A DNA stretch of 64,000 nucleotides from DATJLY01 sp035604615. GTDB taxonomy: Bacteria; Pseudomonadota; Alphaproteobacteria; ATCC43930; CGMCC-115725. The notes under the pieces are model-generated. The model saw nothing but the letters and a program-made list of their open reading frames with translations. It did not search any database and was not told the DNA's origin. The translations under genes were made by a program, and so were the position numbers. Positions 38,160 through 46,392 of this stretch are shown one piece after another. Position 1 is the stretch's first letter, and each line of letters opens with the position of its first letter. The stretch is taken from the NCBI GenBank assembly GCA_035604615.1, contig DATNID010000052.1:9632-73631 (forward strand). The letters are read 5' to 3'.

Positions 38160-39230
38160 GTGGACCCCAAGGAAACGCAGCACTACCGCGAAGCCGGCGT
38201 CGACATCGATGCGGGCAACGCGCTGGTCGAGGCGCTGAAGCCGCTGGCGCGCGCGACGGCGCGGGCGGGATCGGACGCGGGGCTGGGCGGCTTCGGCGCG
38301 CTCTTCGACCTGAAGGCGGCGGGCTACAAGGACCCGATCCTGGTGGCGACCACCGATGGCGTCGGCACCAAGCTCAAGATCGCGATCGAAACCGGCCGCC
38401 ACGAGACCGTCGGCATCGACCTCGTCGCGATGTGCGTCAACGACCTGATCGTGCAGGGCGCGGAGCCGCTTTTCTTCCTCGACTACTTCGCCACCGGCAA
38501 GCTGGAGGTGGCGCAGGCGCAGCGCGTCATCGCGGGCATCGCCGCCGCCTGCCGCGAGGTCGGCTGCGCGCTTATCGGCGGCGAGACGGCGGAAATGCCG
38601 GGACTCTATGCCGCCGGCGATTATGACCTCGCCGGCTTCGCGGTGGGCGCGGTCGAGCGCGGCCAAGCGATCGACGGACACGGCGTCGCGGCGGGCGACG
38701 CGGTGCTGGGCATCGCGTCGAGCGGGCTCCACTCCAACGGGTTCTCGCTGGTGCGCCGCGTGGTGGCGCAGGCCGAGCTTGATTACGCGGCGCCCGCGCC
38801 GTTCGCGCCGGAGAAGACGCTCGCCGAGGCGCTGCTCGAGCCGACGCGGCTTTATGTCAAAAGCTGCCGCGCGGCGATCGCGGCGGGCGGCGTCAAAGCG
38901 CTCGCCCACATCACCGGCGGCGGGCTCCTCGAGAACATCCCGCGCGTGCTGCCCAAGGAACTCGCAGCCGAGCTCGACGCGCGGCGCTGGACCTTGCCGC
39001 CGGTGTTTCGCTGGCTCGCCGAGACGGCGAAGATCCCGACCGCAGAAATGGCGCGCACCTTCAATTGCGGCATCGGCATGATCGCCGTGGTGGCGGCCGA
39101 GGACGAGAGCCGCATCGCGCGCATCCTCGAAGCGAACGGCGAGCGCGTTACCGCGATCGGCCATATCGTCGCGCGCGGCGACGGACCTGGCACGCGTCTC
39201 ACCGGGACGGAGGCGGCGTGGCCCGGCTGA
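38160..39230 (+). CDS. purM: phosphoribosylformylglycinamidine cyclo-ligase
   Basis: The 356-residue product matches AIR synthetase in length and motifs: Y-R-E-A-G-V-D-I-D-A-G-N, T-D-G-V-G-T-K-L-K-I-A (about 63-73), G-I-D-L-V-A-M-C-V-N-D, G-G-E-T-A-E-M-P-G-L-Y and T-G-G-G-L-L-E-N-I-P. It makes aminoimidazole ribotide in de novo purine synthesis. The start is GTG; no nearby ATG fits. It overlaps purN by 13 bases. Confidence 0.97.
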   Translation: MDPKETQHYREAGVDIDAGNALVEALKPLARATARAGSDAGLGGFGALFDLKAAGYKDPILVATTDGVGTKLKIAIETGRHETVGIDLVAMCVNDLIVQGAEPLFFLDYFATGKLEVAQAQRVIAGIAAACREVGCALIGGETAEMPGLYAAGDYDLAGFAVGAVERGQAIDGHGVAAGDAVLGIASSGLHSNGFSLVRRVVAQAELDYAAPAPFAPEKTLAEALLEPTRLYVKSCRAAIAAGGVKALAHITGGGLLENIPRVLPKELAAELDARRWTLPPVFRWLAETAKIPTAEMARTFNCGIGMIAVVAAEDESRIARILEANGERVTAIGHIVARGDGPGTRLTGTEAAWPG

Positions 39231-39838
39231 AGGTCGGCGTGCTGATCTCGGGGCGCGGCTCCAACCTCGAGGCGCTGATCGCGGCCTGCGCCGCACCGGG
39301 CTTTCCCGCCGAGATCGCGCTGGTTCTGTCCAATCGCGCCGACGCCGCCGGCCTCGCGCATGCGGCGCGCGCCGGGATCGCGAGCCGCGTCATTCCTCAC
39401 CGCGACTTTTCGTCGCGCAATGCGTTCGACGACGCGCTCGACGGCGCGCTTGCGGCGGCCGGGATCGAGCTCGTCTGCCTCGCCGGATTCATGCGGCTTC
39501 TCGGCGCCGCGTTCGTCGCGCGCTGGCGCGACCGTCTCGTGAACATCCATCCCTCGCTGCTGCCGGAATTTCCCGGCCTCGACACGCATGCGCGCGCTCT
39601 GGCGGCCGGGATGCGGTTTTCCGGATGCACCGTCCATTTCGTGCGGCCCGAGATGGACAGCGGCCCGATCATCGTCCAGGCGGCGGTGCCGGTGCTGCCG
39701 GGCGACGATGCCGAGTGCCTCGCCGCCCGCGTGCTCGAGGCCGAGCATCGCGCTTACCCGCTGGCGCTCCGCCTCATCGCCGAGGGCCGGGTGCGCGTGG
39801 AAGGCGAGTGCGTCACGATCGCCGGCTCGCCCGTCTAG
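39218..39838 (+). CDS. purN: phosphoribosylglycinamide formyltransferase
   Basis: The 206-residue GART enzyme begins V-L-I-S-G-R-G-S-N-L-E-A-L and contains I-H-P-S-L-L-P-E-F-P-G-L-D-T-H (catalytic His region) and G-C-T-V-H-F-V, E-M-D-S-G-P-I-I-V-Q-A. It transfers formyl from 10-formyl-THF to GAR. The GTG at 39218 lies inside the purM 3' end and follows GGAGGCGGC, so the two genes overlap by 13 bases and are likely translated together. Confidence 0.96.
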   Translation: MARLKVGVLISGRGSNLEALIAACAAPGFPAEIALVLSNRADAAGLAHAARAGIASRVIPHRDFSSRNAFDDALDGALAAAGIELVCLAGFMRLLGAAFVARWRDRLVNIHPSLLPEFPGLDTHARALAAGMRFSGCTVHFVRPEMDSGPIIVQAAVPVLPGDDAECLAARVLEAEHRAYPLALRLIAEGRVRVEGECVTIAGSPV

Positions 39839-39899
39839 GCTTGCGCGGCGCCGAGGATCAGCTATTGTCGCCGCCGCCGATTGATCGAGAGTTCGCGCG

Positions 39900-40022
39900 A
39901 TGGCAACAGATCAGGATTATCAGCACCGCCTGCAAGGCTGGCATTCCTTCGGCCGGCTGCTGCGCTGGACCGTCGGCCTGATCATCGTGATCCTGGCCGG
40001 GATGGCGTATTTCCTGCTGTAG
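39900..40022 (+). CDS. tiny membrane protein, possible aa3-type cytochrome oxidase subunit IV
   Basis: The 40-residue frame has a polar start (M-A-T-D-Q-D-Y-Q-H-R) and a single C-terminal transmembrane helix (about 22-40). The size and layout match the bacterial aa3-type cytochrome c oxidase subunit IV family, but no oxidase genes lie nearby and no strong ribosome-binding site is seen. The resemblance is therefore tentative. Confidence 0.45.
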   Translation: MATDQDYQHRLQGWHSFGRLLRWTVGLIIVILAGMAYFLL

Positions 40023-40035
40023 CCGCGCCTGCCTC

Positions 40036-40458
40036 TCAGGGGCAGAGCTCGATCCCGGCGAAGAAGAAGGCGATCTCGGCGGCGGCGGTCTCGGGCGAAT
40101 CGGAGCCGTGCACCGAGTTCGCCTCGATGTCCTCGGCGAAATCCTTGCGGATGGTGCCCGGCGCCGCCTTCTTGGGATCGGTCGCGCCCATCGCCTCGCG
40201 GTTGAGCGCGACCGCGTTGTCGCCCTCGAGCACCTGAACGACGATCGGCCCCGCGCTCATGAACTCGACGAGGCTCTTGAAGAACGGGCGCTCGCGATGG
40301 ACGGCGTAGAATTCCTCGGCCTGGGCGCCGGTCAGGTGCAGGCGTTTCTGCGCGATGATGCGCAGGCCGCGCTCCTCGAGCCGGGCATTGATCTTGCCGG
40401 TCAGGTTCCGACGCGTGGCGTCGGGCTTGATGATCGACAAGGTTCGTTCCTTGGCCAT
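40036..40458 (-). CDS. ndk: nucleoside diphosphate kinase
   Basis: The 140-residue product has the normal NDK length and all key elements: L-S-I-I-K-P-D-A near the start, R-P-F-F-K-S-L near 57-63, and N-S-V-H-G-S-D-S with the phospho-acceptor His117. It balances NTP and dNTP pools by phosphotransfer. It lies downstream of holC and pepA on the minus strand and converges with the tiny gene after purN. Confidence 0.97.
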   Translation of the reverse strand: MAKERTLSIIKPDATRRNLTGKINARLEERGLRIIAQKRLHLTGAQAEEFYAVHRERPFFKSLVEFMSAGPIVVQVLEGDNAVALNREAMGATDPKKAAPGTIRKDFAEDIEANSVHGSDSPETAAAEIAFFFAGIELCP

Positions 40459-40518
40459 GGGCGCACAATCTCCGGCGACTCGTTGCGGCGCCGCTTATAG
40501 CGGGCGCCCGGCAGCCCA

Positions 40519-40971
40519 TCAACCAGCGCCGCGCTTGTCCCAGCCCCCCTCGGTCTGTTGCCAATAGACCAGCGTGTGGCCGGCGTCCTTGGCCTCGCGC
40601 CAGCGCTCGCGCGCGGCCGCCACCGCCGCTTCGTCGTTGCCGTCGAACATGTCGCACGCGCGCGCGAAGTCGCCGAGCCGCGCCGCGCGCACGCCGTCGA
40701 CCAGCACCAGCATGGTGGCGCGGTTGGGATTGTCCTCGCCGGCGGTGAGAAAGACGGGCTGGCGCGCGGCATTTTCGTCGCGCGCTGTCCCGTGCGGCAG
40801 GAAGCTCGCCTCGCTGTAGGTCCACAACAGCGCGTCGAGCGCCAGCACGCGCTCTTCCGAGCCCGCCATCACCAGGATGCGGGGATGTTCCGCGAGCGCA
40901 CGCTCGAGGAGGCGCGGCAGCGCGCGCTCGAGCGGCGTGGTGCGGAGATGATAGAAGCCGACCTCGGTCAT
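40519..40971 (-). CDS. holC: DNA polymerase III chi subunit
   Basis: The 150-residue product begins M-T-E-V-G-F-Y-H-L and contains L-D-A-L-L-W-T-Y-S-E-A-S-F-L-P-H-G (about 46-62), both typical of HolC. The C-terminal G-H-T-L-V-Y-W-Q-Q...G-G-W fits the family. Chi links the clamp loader to single-stranded DNA-binding protein during replication. It follows pepA by 13 bases, a pairing common in proteobacteria. Confidence 0.92.
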   Translation of the reverse strand: MTEVGFYHLRTTPLERALPRLLERALAEHPRILVMAGSEERVLALDALLWTYSEASFLPHGTARDENAARQPVFLTAGEDNPNRATMLVLVDGVRAARLGDFARACDMFDGNDEAAVAAARERWREAKDAGHTLVYWQQTEGGWDKRGAG

Positions 40972-40984
40972 CGCGGGCCGGGTC

Positions 40985-42502
40985 TCAATCCTCGTAATGC
41001 TCGGCGATGAAGCGGTCGAGGAGGCGCAGCCCGAACGCGGTCGCGCCCTTGGGCACGGTGGGCGCGTCCTTCTTCGACCAGGTGGTGCCGGCGATGTCGA
41101 GATGCGCCCACGGCACGTTGTTGACGAAGCGCTGCAGGAACTGCGCCGCGGTGATGGAGCCCGCCTCGCGCCCGGCGATGTTCTTCACGTCGGCCGCGTC
41201 GCTGTCCATGAGCTTGTCGTAGGCCTCGGCCAGCGGCATGCGCCACAATTTCTCGCCGACCTCCTTGCCGGCGGCGAGGAGCCGGTCGGCCAGCTCGTCA
41301 TCGTTGGAGAAGAGTCCGGCATGCTCGCTCCCCAGCGAGACGATGATGGCGCCGGTCAAGGTCGCGAGATCGACCATGAATTGCGGCTTGAAGCGCTGCT
41401 GGCAGTACCACAGCGCGTCGGCGAGGACGAGCCTGCCCTCGGCGTCGGTGTTGAGCACCTCGATCGTTTGGCCCGACATCGACGCGACGATGTCGCCCGG
41501 ACGCTGCGCCGAGCCCGACGGCATGTTCTCGACCAGTCCGACGACGCCGACTGCATTGACCTTGGCCTTACGCCCGGCCAGCGCGCGCATCAGGCCGATC
41601 ACCACGCCCGACCCGGCCATGTCCCACTTCATATCTTCCATGCCGCCGGCGGCCTTGATCGAGATGCCGCCGGTGTCGAAGGTCACGCCCTTGCCGATGA
41701 AGGCGAGTGGCGCCGGGTTCTTGGCCTTGGGGTCGCCTTTCCATTGCATGACGACGAGCCGCGGCGGACGCACGCTCCCCTGCCCCACGCCCAGGAGCGC
41801 GTTCATGCCGAGCTTCTTCAACTGGCGCTCGTCCAGCACCTCGACTTCGATGCCGAGCTTCTCGGCCGAGCGCGCGGCCTCGGCGAGCGTTTCGGGATAG
41901 ATGACGTTGGCGGGCTCGGAGATGATGTCGCGGCTGAAGAAGATCGCCTCGGCCACTTTCTCGAGCGGCTGGAACGCGCGCTTGGCGGCGGCCGGGTCCT
42001 CGACCACGATGGTGAACTCCTCGAGCGTGGGCTTCTTGTCGGGCTTCTCCTTGGTGCGGTACTTGTCGAAGCGGTAGGAACGCAGCCGCGCGCCGAAAGC
42101 GAGGTCGGCGGCGATCGCGGCCTCGTCGCGGCCGGCATGGTCGAGCACGATCGCGGCCTGTTTCTCGCCCGCCGCGTTGATGAGCGCCAGGAGCTGGCCG
42201 CCGCGGCTCTGCCACGCGACGCGCTTGCCGTTGCCTTCCTCGCCCGCGCCGTCCTTGCCGCCGGCGTCCTTGCCGACGCCGTAGAGGATGACGCGCGACT
42301 GCTCGAGATGTGCCGGCGCCAACACCGAGAGCGTGTCGTCGCCGCGGCCCTTGAAGCCGCTCGCCGCCATGGCGCGGGTGAGCGCGCCGCCGCTCTGCTC
42401 GTCGAGCCGCACCGCCGTCGGCAGCAGCTTTCTCTCCTCGGCGACCGGCACCGCGATGGTTCCCGAACGCGACGGATGCGGGCCGGCAAATGTGATCTTC
42501 AT
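40985..42502 (-). CDS. pepA: leucyl aminopeptidase (M17, PepA)
   Basis: The 505-residue product has a normal M17 length with an N-terminal macro-like domain and a C-terminal catalytic domain containing G-K-G-V-T-F-D-T-G-G-I-S-I-K, M-A-G-S-G-V-V-I and N-T-D-A-E-G-R-L-V-L-A-D-A-L, which carry the two-zinc ligands and catalytic Lys/Arg. It removes N-terminal residues from peptides in the cytoplasm. ATG 42502 follows GAGAGGGAAG; an upstream open frame is not needed. Confidence 0.96.
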   Translation of the reverse strand: MKITFAGPHPSRSGTIAVPVAEERKLLPTAVRLDEQSGGALTRAMAASGFKGRGDDTLSVLAPAHLEQSRVILYGVGKDAGGKDGAGEEGNGKRVAWQSRGGQLLALINAAGEKQAAIVLDHAGRDEAAIAADLAFGARLRSYRFDKYRTKEKPDKKPTLEEFTIVVEDPAAAKRAFQPLEKVAEAIFFSRDIISEPANVIYPETLAEAARSAEKLGIEVEVLDERQLKKLGMNALLGVGQGSVRPPRLVVMQWKGDPKAKNPAPLAFIGKGVTFDTGGISIKAAGGMEDMKWDMAGSGVVIGLMRALAGRKAKVNAVGVVGLVENMPSGSAQRPGDIVASMSGQTIEVLNTDAEGRLVLADALWYCQQRFKPQFMVDLATLTGAIIVSLGSEHAGLFSNDDELADRLLAAGKEVGEKLWRMPLAEAYDKLMDSDAADVKNIAGREAGSITAAQFLQRFVNNVPWAHLDIAGTTWSKKDAPTVPKGATAFGLRLLDRFIAEHYED

Positions 42503-42555
42503 GGCGCTTCCCTCTCGGGCGACTGCCGGGCGATAGAGGAAAATCGTCGCGACTG

Positions 42556-44052
42556 TCAACCGGCGATGCGATAAAGCTGCAGCCGCGGCGCGAGGAAAGC
42601 GGGGACGAGTCCGGTGCGGTCGGCAAGCGCGAAGGGCCGCGTGCCGACGAAGACAATGTAGTCATAGCGGCGCAGCACGGCGCGGTCGGCTTCGTCGAGC
42701 GGCACCCCCGCGGTGAAGGCGCGCCACAGGCGGTCGGGCGAGGTCGCCTCCGCGAGCGCGCGATAGTCGCCTGCGAACGCGATCGGCTGCTGGCCCGGGA
42801 TCGCGAACAGACTCGGCACGAAGGCATCGCGCTCCGCCGCCGCCAGCACCGGCAGATGGAGCAGCGGCGTCGCCGACACGTTGACCGCATCGGGCGGCGC
42901 GGCCACGGCGATGCGGCTGCCGAGGGGAACGGATTCCAAGCCGTCGAGGAGCGCGCGATATTCGCGGTCGCTCGCCGCCCAGCTCGCGGCGACGGTGGCG
43001 AGGCGCAAGACGAACATCGCGCCCGCGCCGGCGAGGATGACGCGCCCGGGCCCGGGGCGCGGGCCGGCCCATTGGGTACCGGCGCAGACGAGCAGCGCGA
43101 GCGCCAACGGCAGCCGCCGGTCGACACCCGAGGCGCCCAGCATCTGGCTCGGCATCGCGATATAGAGGATCGCGAGCAGCAGCAGCGGCAGCGCCAGCGC
43201 CGGCGCCAGCACCAGCCAGCGCCGCCAATAGGCCCAGCCGAGCCCGGCCACGGCCAGCGCGAAGCAGGCGATGTCGAAGGGCCGGTGGTAGAGGTCGAAG
43301 ACGCTGAACATGAGGTCGAGCTTGCGCCACGGCTCTGAGAATGTCACAGCACCGCCGCCGCCGACGCCCGCCACCAGCATGATGGCAAGCGGTGCCGCGA
43401 GCGGCAGCGCGGCGACCGCGAGCCGCGCCGACACCGCGACGGGCGCGCGCGGAAAGGCCGCAGCCTCGATGCCGAGCAGCACCACAGCATAGATTCCGAA
43501 CGCCATCAAATGCGCGAAATAGAGCGCCAGCGCGAACGCGGCGCCGGCCGCGATGCGGGTCGCGACGCCGCGGCCGCCGAGCGCGATCATGGCGGCGAGC
43601 GCCGCCAGCGCGAGCCCGAGCCCAAACAGAAAATTGAGCAAGCCCCACAGCAGCAGCCGCCCGTACAGCAGCAGGAACGCCAGGCACGGCCACGCCGACC
43701 AGCGTCCGCACAGCACGCGGTGCAGCAGCGCGGTCCCGCCGGCGAGGAGCAGAAACGTGACGAGCACGAAGACGTGCCCCGCCGCCTCGAGCGGCAGGAT
43801 CGCCAGCAGCGGCGGCACGATCGCATCCATCGCCAGGTTCGCGAGCGGACCCCACGAAGCGACGTAGTAGTGCTGCAAGGTCGCGTCGGCCGGCAATCGC
43901 GCAAGGATCGCCGCGCGCGCGAGATGGTTGGGATAATCGACCAGCGGCAGAACGCCGCACAGCAGGACCGGCAGCGACGACGCCGCGAACAGCGCGGCGA
44001 AGAGCGCGGCGAAGGCGCGGGGCGTGAGACGCGAGGGATCAAACTCCGCCAT
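42556..44052 (-). CDS. polytopic membrane protein of unknown function
   Basis: The 498-residue product has about ten hydrophobic helices in its first 370 residues. An early loop contains L-V-D-Y-P-N-H-L-A-R-A. A soluble C-terminal part (about 375-498) holds W-A-A-S-D-R-E-Y-R-A-L and R-Y-D-Y-I-V-F-V-G, a layout reminiscent of GT-C glycosyltransferases, which carry an early acidic loop and a periplasmic C-terminal domain. That assignment is only a guess. ATG 44052 is preceded by GGGAGGG. It stands between pepA and the divergent lptF gene. Confidence 0.7.
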   Translation of the reverse strand: MAEFDPSRLTPRAFAALFAALFAASSLPVLLCGVLPLVDYPNHLARAAILARLPADATLQHYYVASWGPLANLAMDAIVPPLLAILPLEAAGHVFVLVTFLLLAGGTALLHRVLCGRWSAWPCLAFLLLYGRLLLWGLLNFLFGLGLALAALAAMIALGGRGVATRIAAGAAFALALYFAHLMAFGIYAVVLLGIEAAAFPRAPVAVSARLAVAALPLAAPLAIMLVAGVGGGGAVTFSEPWRKLDLMFSVFDLYHRPFDIACFALAVAGLGWAYWRRWLVLAPALALPLLLLAILYIAMPSQMLGASGVDRRLPLALALLVCAGTQWAGPRPGPGRVILAGAGAMFVLRLATVAASWAASDREYRALLDGLESVPLGSRIAVAAPPDAVNVSATPLLHLPVLAAAERDAFVPSLFAIPGQQPIAFAGDYRALAEATSPDRLWRAFTAGVPLDEADRAVLRRYDYIVFVGTRPFALADRTGLVPAFLAPRLQLYRIAG

Positions 44053-44158
44053 CGCCGCACCCTCCCATGCGCGCGCCGGTGCCGCAAGCGCGCCCGCGCC
44101 CGAGCGCCGATTCTCGCCCCTAGGCTCCGGCACGGCGACGCCCCTATACTCGGGCGCC

Positions 44159-45280
44159 ATGAACGGGCTTACCCGCTACGTGCTGCGCCAGACCGGCCTC
44201 TTGATGCTGTTCGTCACGGTCGCGTTCGGCGTCGCCGTGTGGCTGGTGCAGTCGCTGCGGCTCATCGACCTCATCGTCAATCGCGGCCTGTCGTTCGGGC
44301 TGTTCCTTTATCTCGCCGTGCTGGTGCTGCCGCGCCTCTTGGAGGTGGTGCTGCCGATCGCCGTGTTCGTCGCGGTGCTGTTCATCTACAACAAGCTCAC
44401 CGCCGAGAGCGAGCTGGTGGTCATGCGCGCCGCCGGGGTGAGCGAGACCGGCCTCGCGATGCCCGCCATCCTCGCCGGCCTCATCGCCATGACGGTGCTC
44501 TTCGCGCTGTCGCTCGAGATCGTGCCGGCGGCGAATCGCGCGTTCAAGGATCTGCAGTTCGAGATCCGCAACCGCTACGCCACGGTGCTGCTGCAGGACG
44601 GGGTGTTCAACACGCTGTCCGATCGGCTCATGGTCTATGACATGGGCCGCAATGCGGCTGGCGATCTGTTGGGCATGGTGGTCTACGATCTTCGCGATGA
44701 AGAGAAGCCCGTCACCATCTTCGCCGAGCGCGGCGCATTCGCCGACACCGCCGATGGCCCGCGGCTTCTCCTGGTCAACGGCACGCGCCAGCAGCGCGAA
44801 ACCGCCAACGGCCATCTCTCGGTCCTGACCTTCGAGCGCTACACCCTCGATCTCGCCGATCTCGGCGACACCGTCGCGGCGCGCGACCGGCAGCCGGACG
44901 AGCGCTACACGACCGAGCTCTTGTTCCCGGGCAGGAGGCCGGCCGGAGATGGATCGGTGCGCGCCTTCTTCGTCGAGCTGAACATGCGGCTCGAGAGCCC
45001 GCTGACGGCGCTCGCCATGGCGCTGCTGCCGATCCTGTGCCTGCTGCCCGGCGAGTTCAACCGGCGCGGACAAGGCAAGCGGGTGTTGCTCGCGGTCGCG
45101 CTCGCCTTCTCCTTCGAGTTCGTCGATATCGGCCTCAAGAACCTGAGCGGCCGCGCCGACGTGGCGATCCCGCTCCTCTACATCAACGTGCTGCTGCCGT
45201 TCGCCGCCGCGGCCATATTGATGTGGCGCGACCATCGCCTCCGGGGGCCGATCCCATTGGGCGCGAGGGTCGCGCCATGA
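44159..45280 (+). CDS. lptF: LPS export ABC transporter permease LptF
   Basis: The 373-residue product shows the YjgP/YjgQ layout: about three N-terminal transmembrane helices, a large periplasmic beta domain (about 120-260) and three C-terminal helices. R-Y-V-L-R-Q near the start and S-E-L-V-V-M-R-A-A-G-V-S (about 82-93) are characteristic coupling-helix sequences. With LptG and LptB it extracts LPS from the inner membrane. A TATACT box at 44145-44150, 8 bases before the ATG, could make a leaderless transcript. It overlaps lptG by 4 bases. Confidence 0.94.
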   Translation: MNGLTRYVLRQTGLLMLFVTVAFGVAVWLVQSLRLIDLIVNRGLSFGLFLYLAVLVLPRLLEVVLPIAVFVAVLFIYNKLTAESELVVMRAAGVSETGLAMPAILAGLIAMTVLFALSLEIVPAANRAFKDLQFEIRNRYATVLLQDGVFNTLSDRLMVYDMGRNAAGDLLGMVVYDLRDEEKPVTIFAERGAFADTADGPRLLLVNGTRQQRETANGHLSVLTFERYTLDLADLGDTVAARDRQPDERYTTELLFPGRRPAGDGSVRAFFVELNMRLESPLTALAMALLPILCLLPGEFNRRGQGKRVLLAVALAFSFEFVDIGLKNLSGRADVAIPLLYINVLLPFAAAAILMWRDHRLRGPIPLGARVAP

Positions 45281-46386
45281 TCTCCGCGCTGTCGCCGGGC
45301 AAGACGCTGTTCAATTATATCGCGCGCCAGTTCCTCGGCTGGTGCGGCGGCGTGTTCCTGGCGCTTCTGAGCGTCGTATTCCTGCTCGACTATGTCGAGC
45401 TCATCCGCCGCTCGGGTTCCAAGCCCGAGGCGACGCTGGTGGTCCTCTTCGAGATGGCGGTGCTGAAGCAGCCCTTCATGGCGCAGCAGATCATGCCGTT
45501 CGTCATCCTGTTCGGGACCATGCTGGCGTTCTGGCGCCTGACGCGGTCGAACGAGCTGGTGGTGGCGCGCGCCGCCGGGGTCTCGGTATGGCAGTTCCTG
45601 GCTCCCCCCTTGTCGGCGGGCGCCGTCATCGGCATCCTGATGGTCACGGTTTTCAACCCGGTCGCCTCGGTGATGCAGGCAAGCTATGAGCGCCTCGATG
45701 ACCGCATCTTGCGCAGCAACGACGATCAGCTCACCCTGTCGCGGACGGGCTTGTGGCTCAGGCAGAGCGATGACGACGGCAATCATTCGATCGTGCACGC
45801 CGACCGCTACCTCGCCGACGCGCAGGCGCTGCGCGGGGTGACCATGCTGTTCATCGCCAACGACAGCAAGCTCGCCAAGCGCATCGACGCGCGCGAGGCG
45901 AAGCTCGAGTCCGGCGCATGGCAGGTGATGGACGGCACGGTGTGGCAGCCGTCCGAGCCGCTGCAGACGTTCGAGCACGTTTCGGTGCCGACCAATCTCA
46001 CGCCGGTCAAAATCCAGGACAGCTTCGCCGCGCCGGAAACGATGTCGTTCTGGGAACTGCCGAGCTTCATCCGGCTGCTCGAGGGCTCGGGCTTCTCGGC
46101 GCTTCGCCACCGGCTCTATTTCGACGCGCTTCTGGCGCGGCCGCTGCTGTTCGCCTCGATGGTGCTGATCGCCGCGAGCTTCAGCCTGCGCATGCAGCGG
46201 CGCGGCGGCACGACGATCATGATCGCGAGCGGCGTCGCCGCCGGCTTCGCGCTCTATTTCGTCTCCGATGTAGTGTTCGCGCTTGGCCTCTCCGCCACCA
46301 TTCCGGTCTCGCTCGCGGCATGGACGCCGGCGGGCGTGAGCTGCCTCCTCGGCGTCAGCCTGCTGCTCCATCTCGAGGACGGGTGA
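45277..46386 (+). CDS. lptG: LPS export ABC transporter permease LptG
   Basis: The 369-residue partner of LptF has the same six-helix plus periplasmic-domain plan. T-L-F-N-Y-I-A-R-Q-F-L opens it and S-N-E-L-V-V-A-R-A-A-G-V-S (about 91-103) is the cytoplasmic coupling motif. The ATG overlaps the lptF stop (ATGA), showing translational coupling, and lptD follows 6 bases later. Confidence 0.94.
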   Translation: MISALSPGKTLFNYIARQFLGWCGGVFLALLSVVFLLDYVELIRRSGSKPEATLVVLFEMAVLKQPFMAQQIMPFVILFGTMLAFWRLTRSNELVVARAAGVSVWQFLAPPLSAGAVIGILMVTVFNPVASVMQASYERLDDRILRSNDDQLTLSRTGLWLRQSDDDGNHSIVHADRYLADAQALRGVTMLFIANDSKLAKRIDAREAKLESGAWQVMDGTVWQPSEPLQTFEHVSVPTNLTPVKIQDSFAAPETMSFWELPSFIRLLEGSGFSALRHRLYFDALLARPLLFASMVLIAASFSLRMQRRGGTTIMIASGVAAGFALYFVSDVVFALGLSATIPVSLAAWTPAGVSCLLGVSLLLHLEDG

Positions 46387-46392
46387 GACGCG

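Noticed and set aside
39218..39230. purM/purN 13-base overlap as unusual
   Set aside because: Overlaps of this kind are common in this dense genome and only indicate translational coupling.
44145..44159. Leaderless lptF transcript as a separate regulatory finding
   Set aside because: The TATACT box is suggestive, but no -35 box at proper spacing is seen, so it is noted only in the gene entry.
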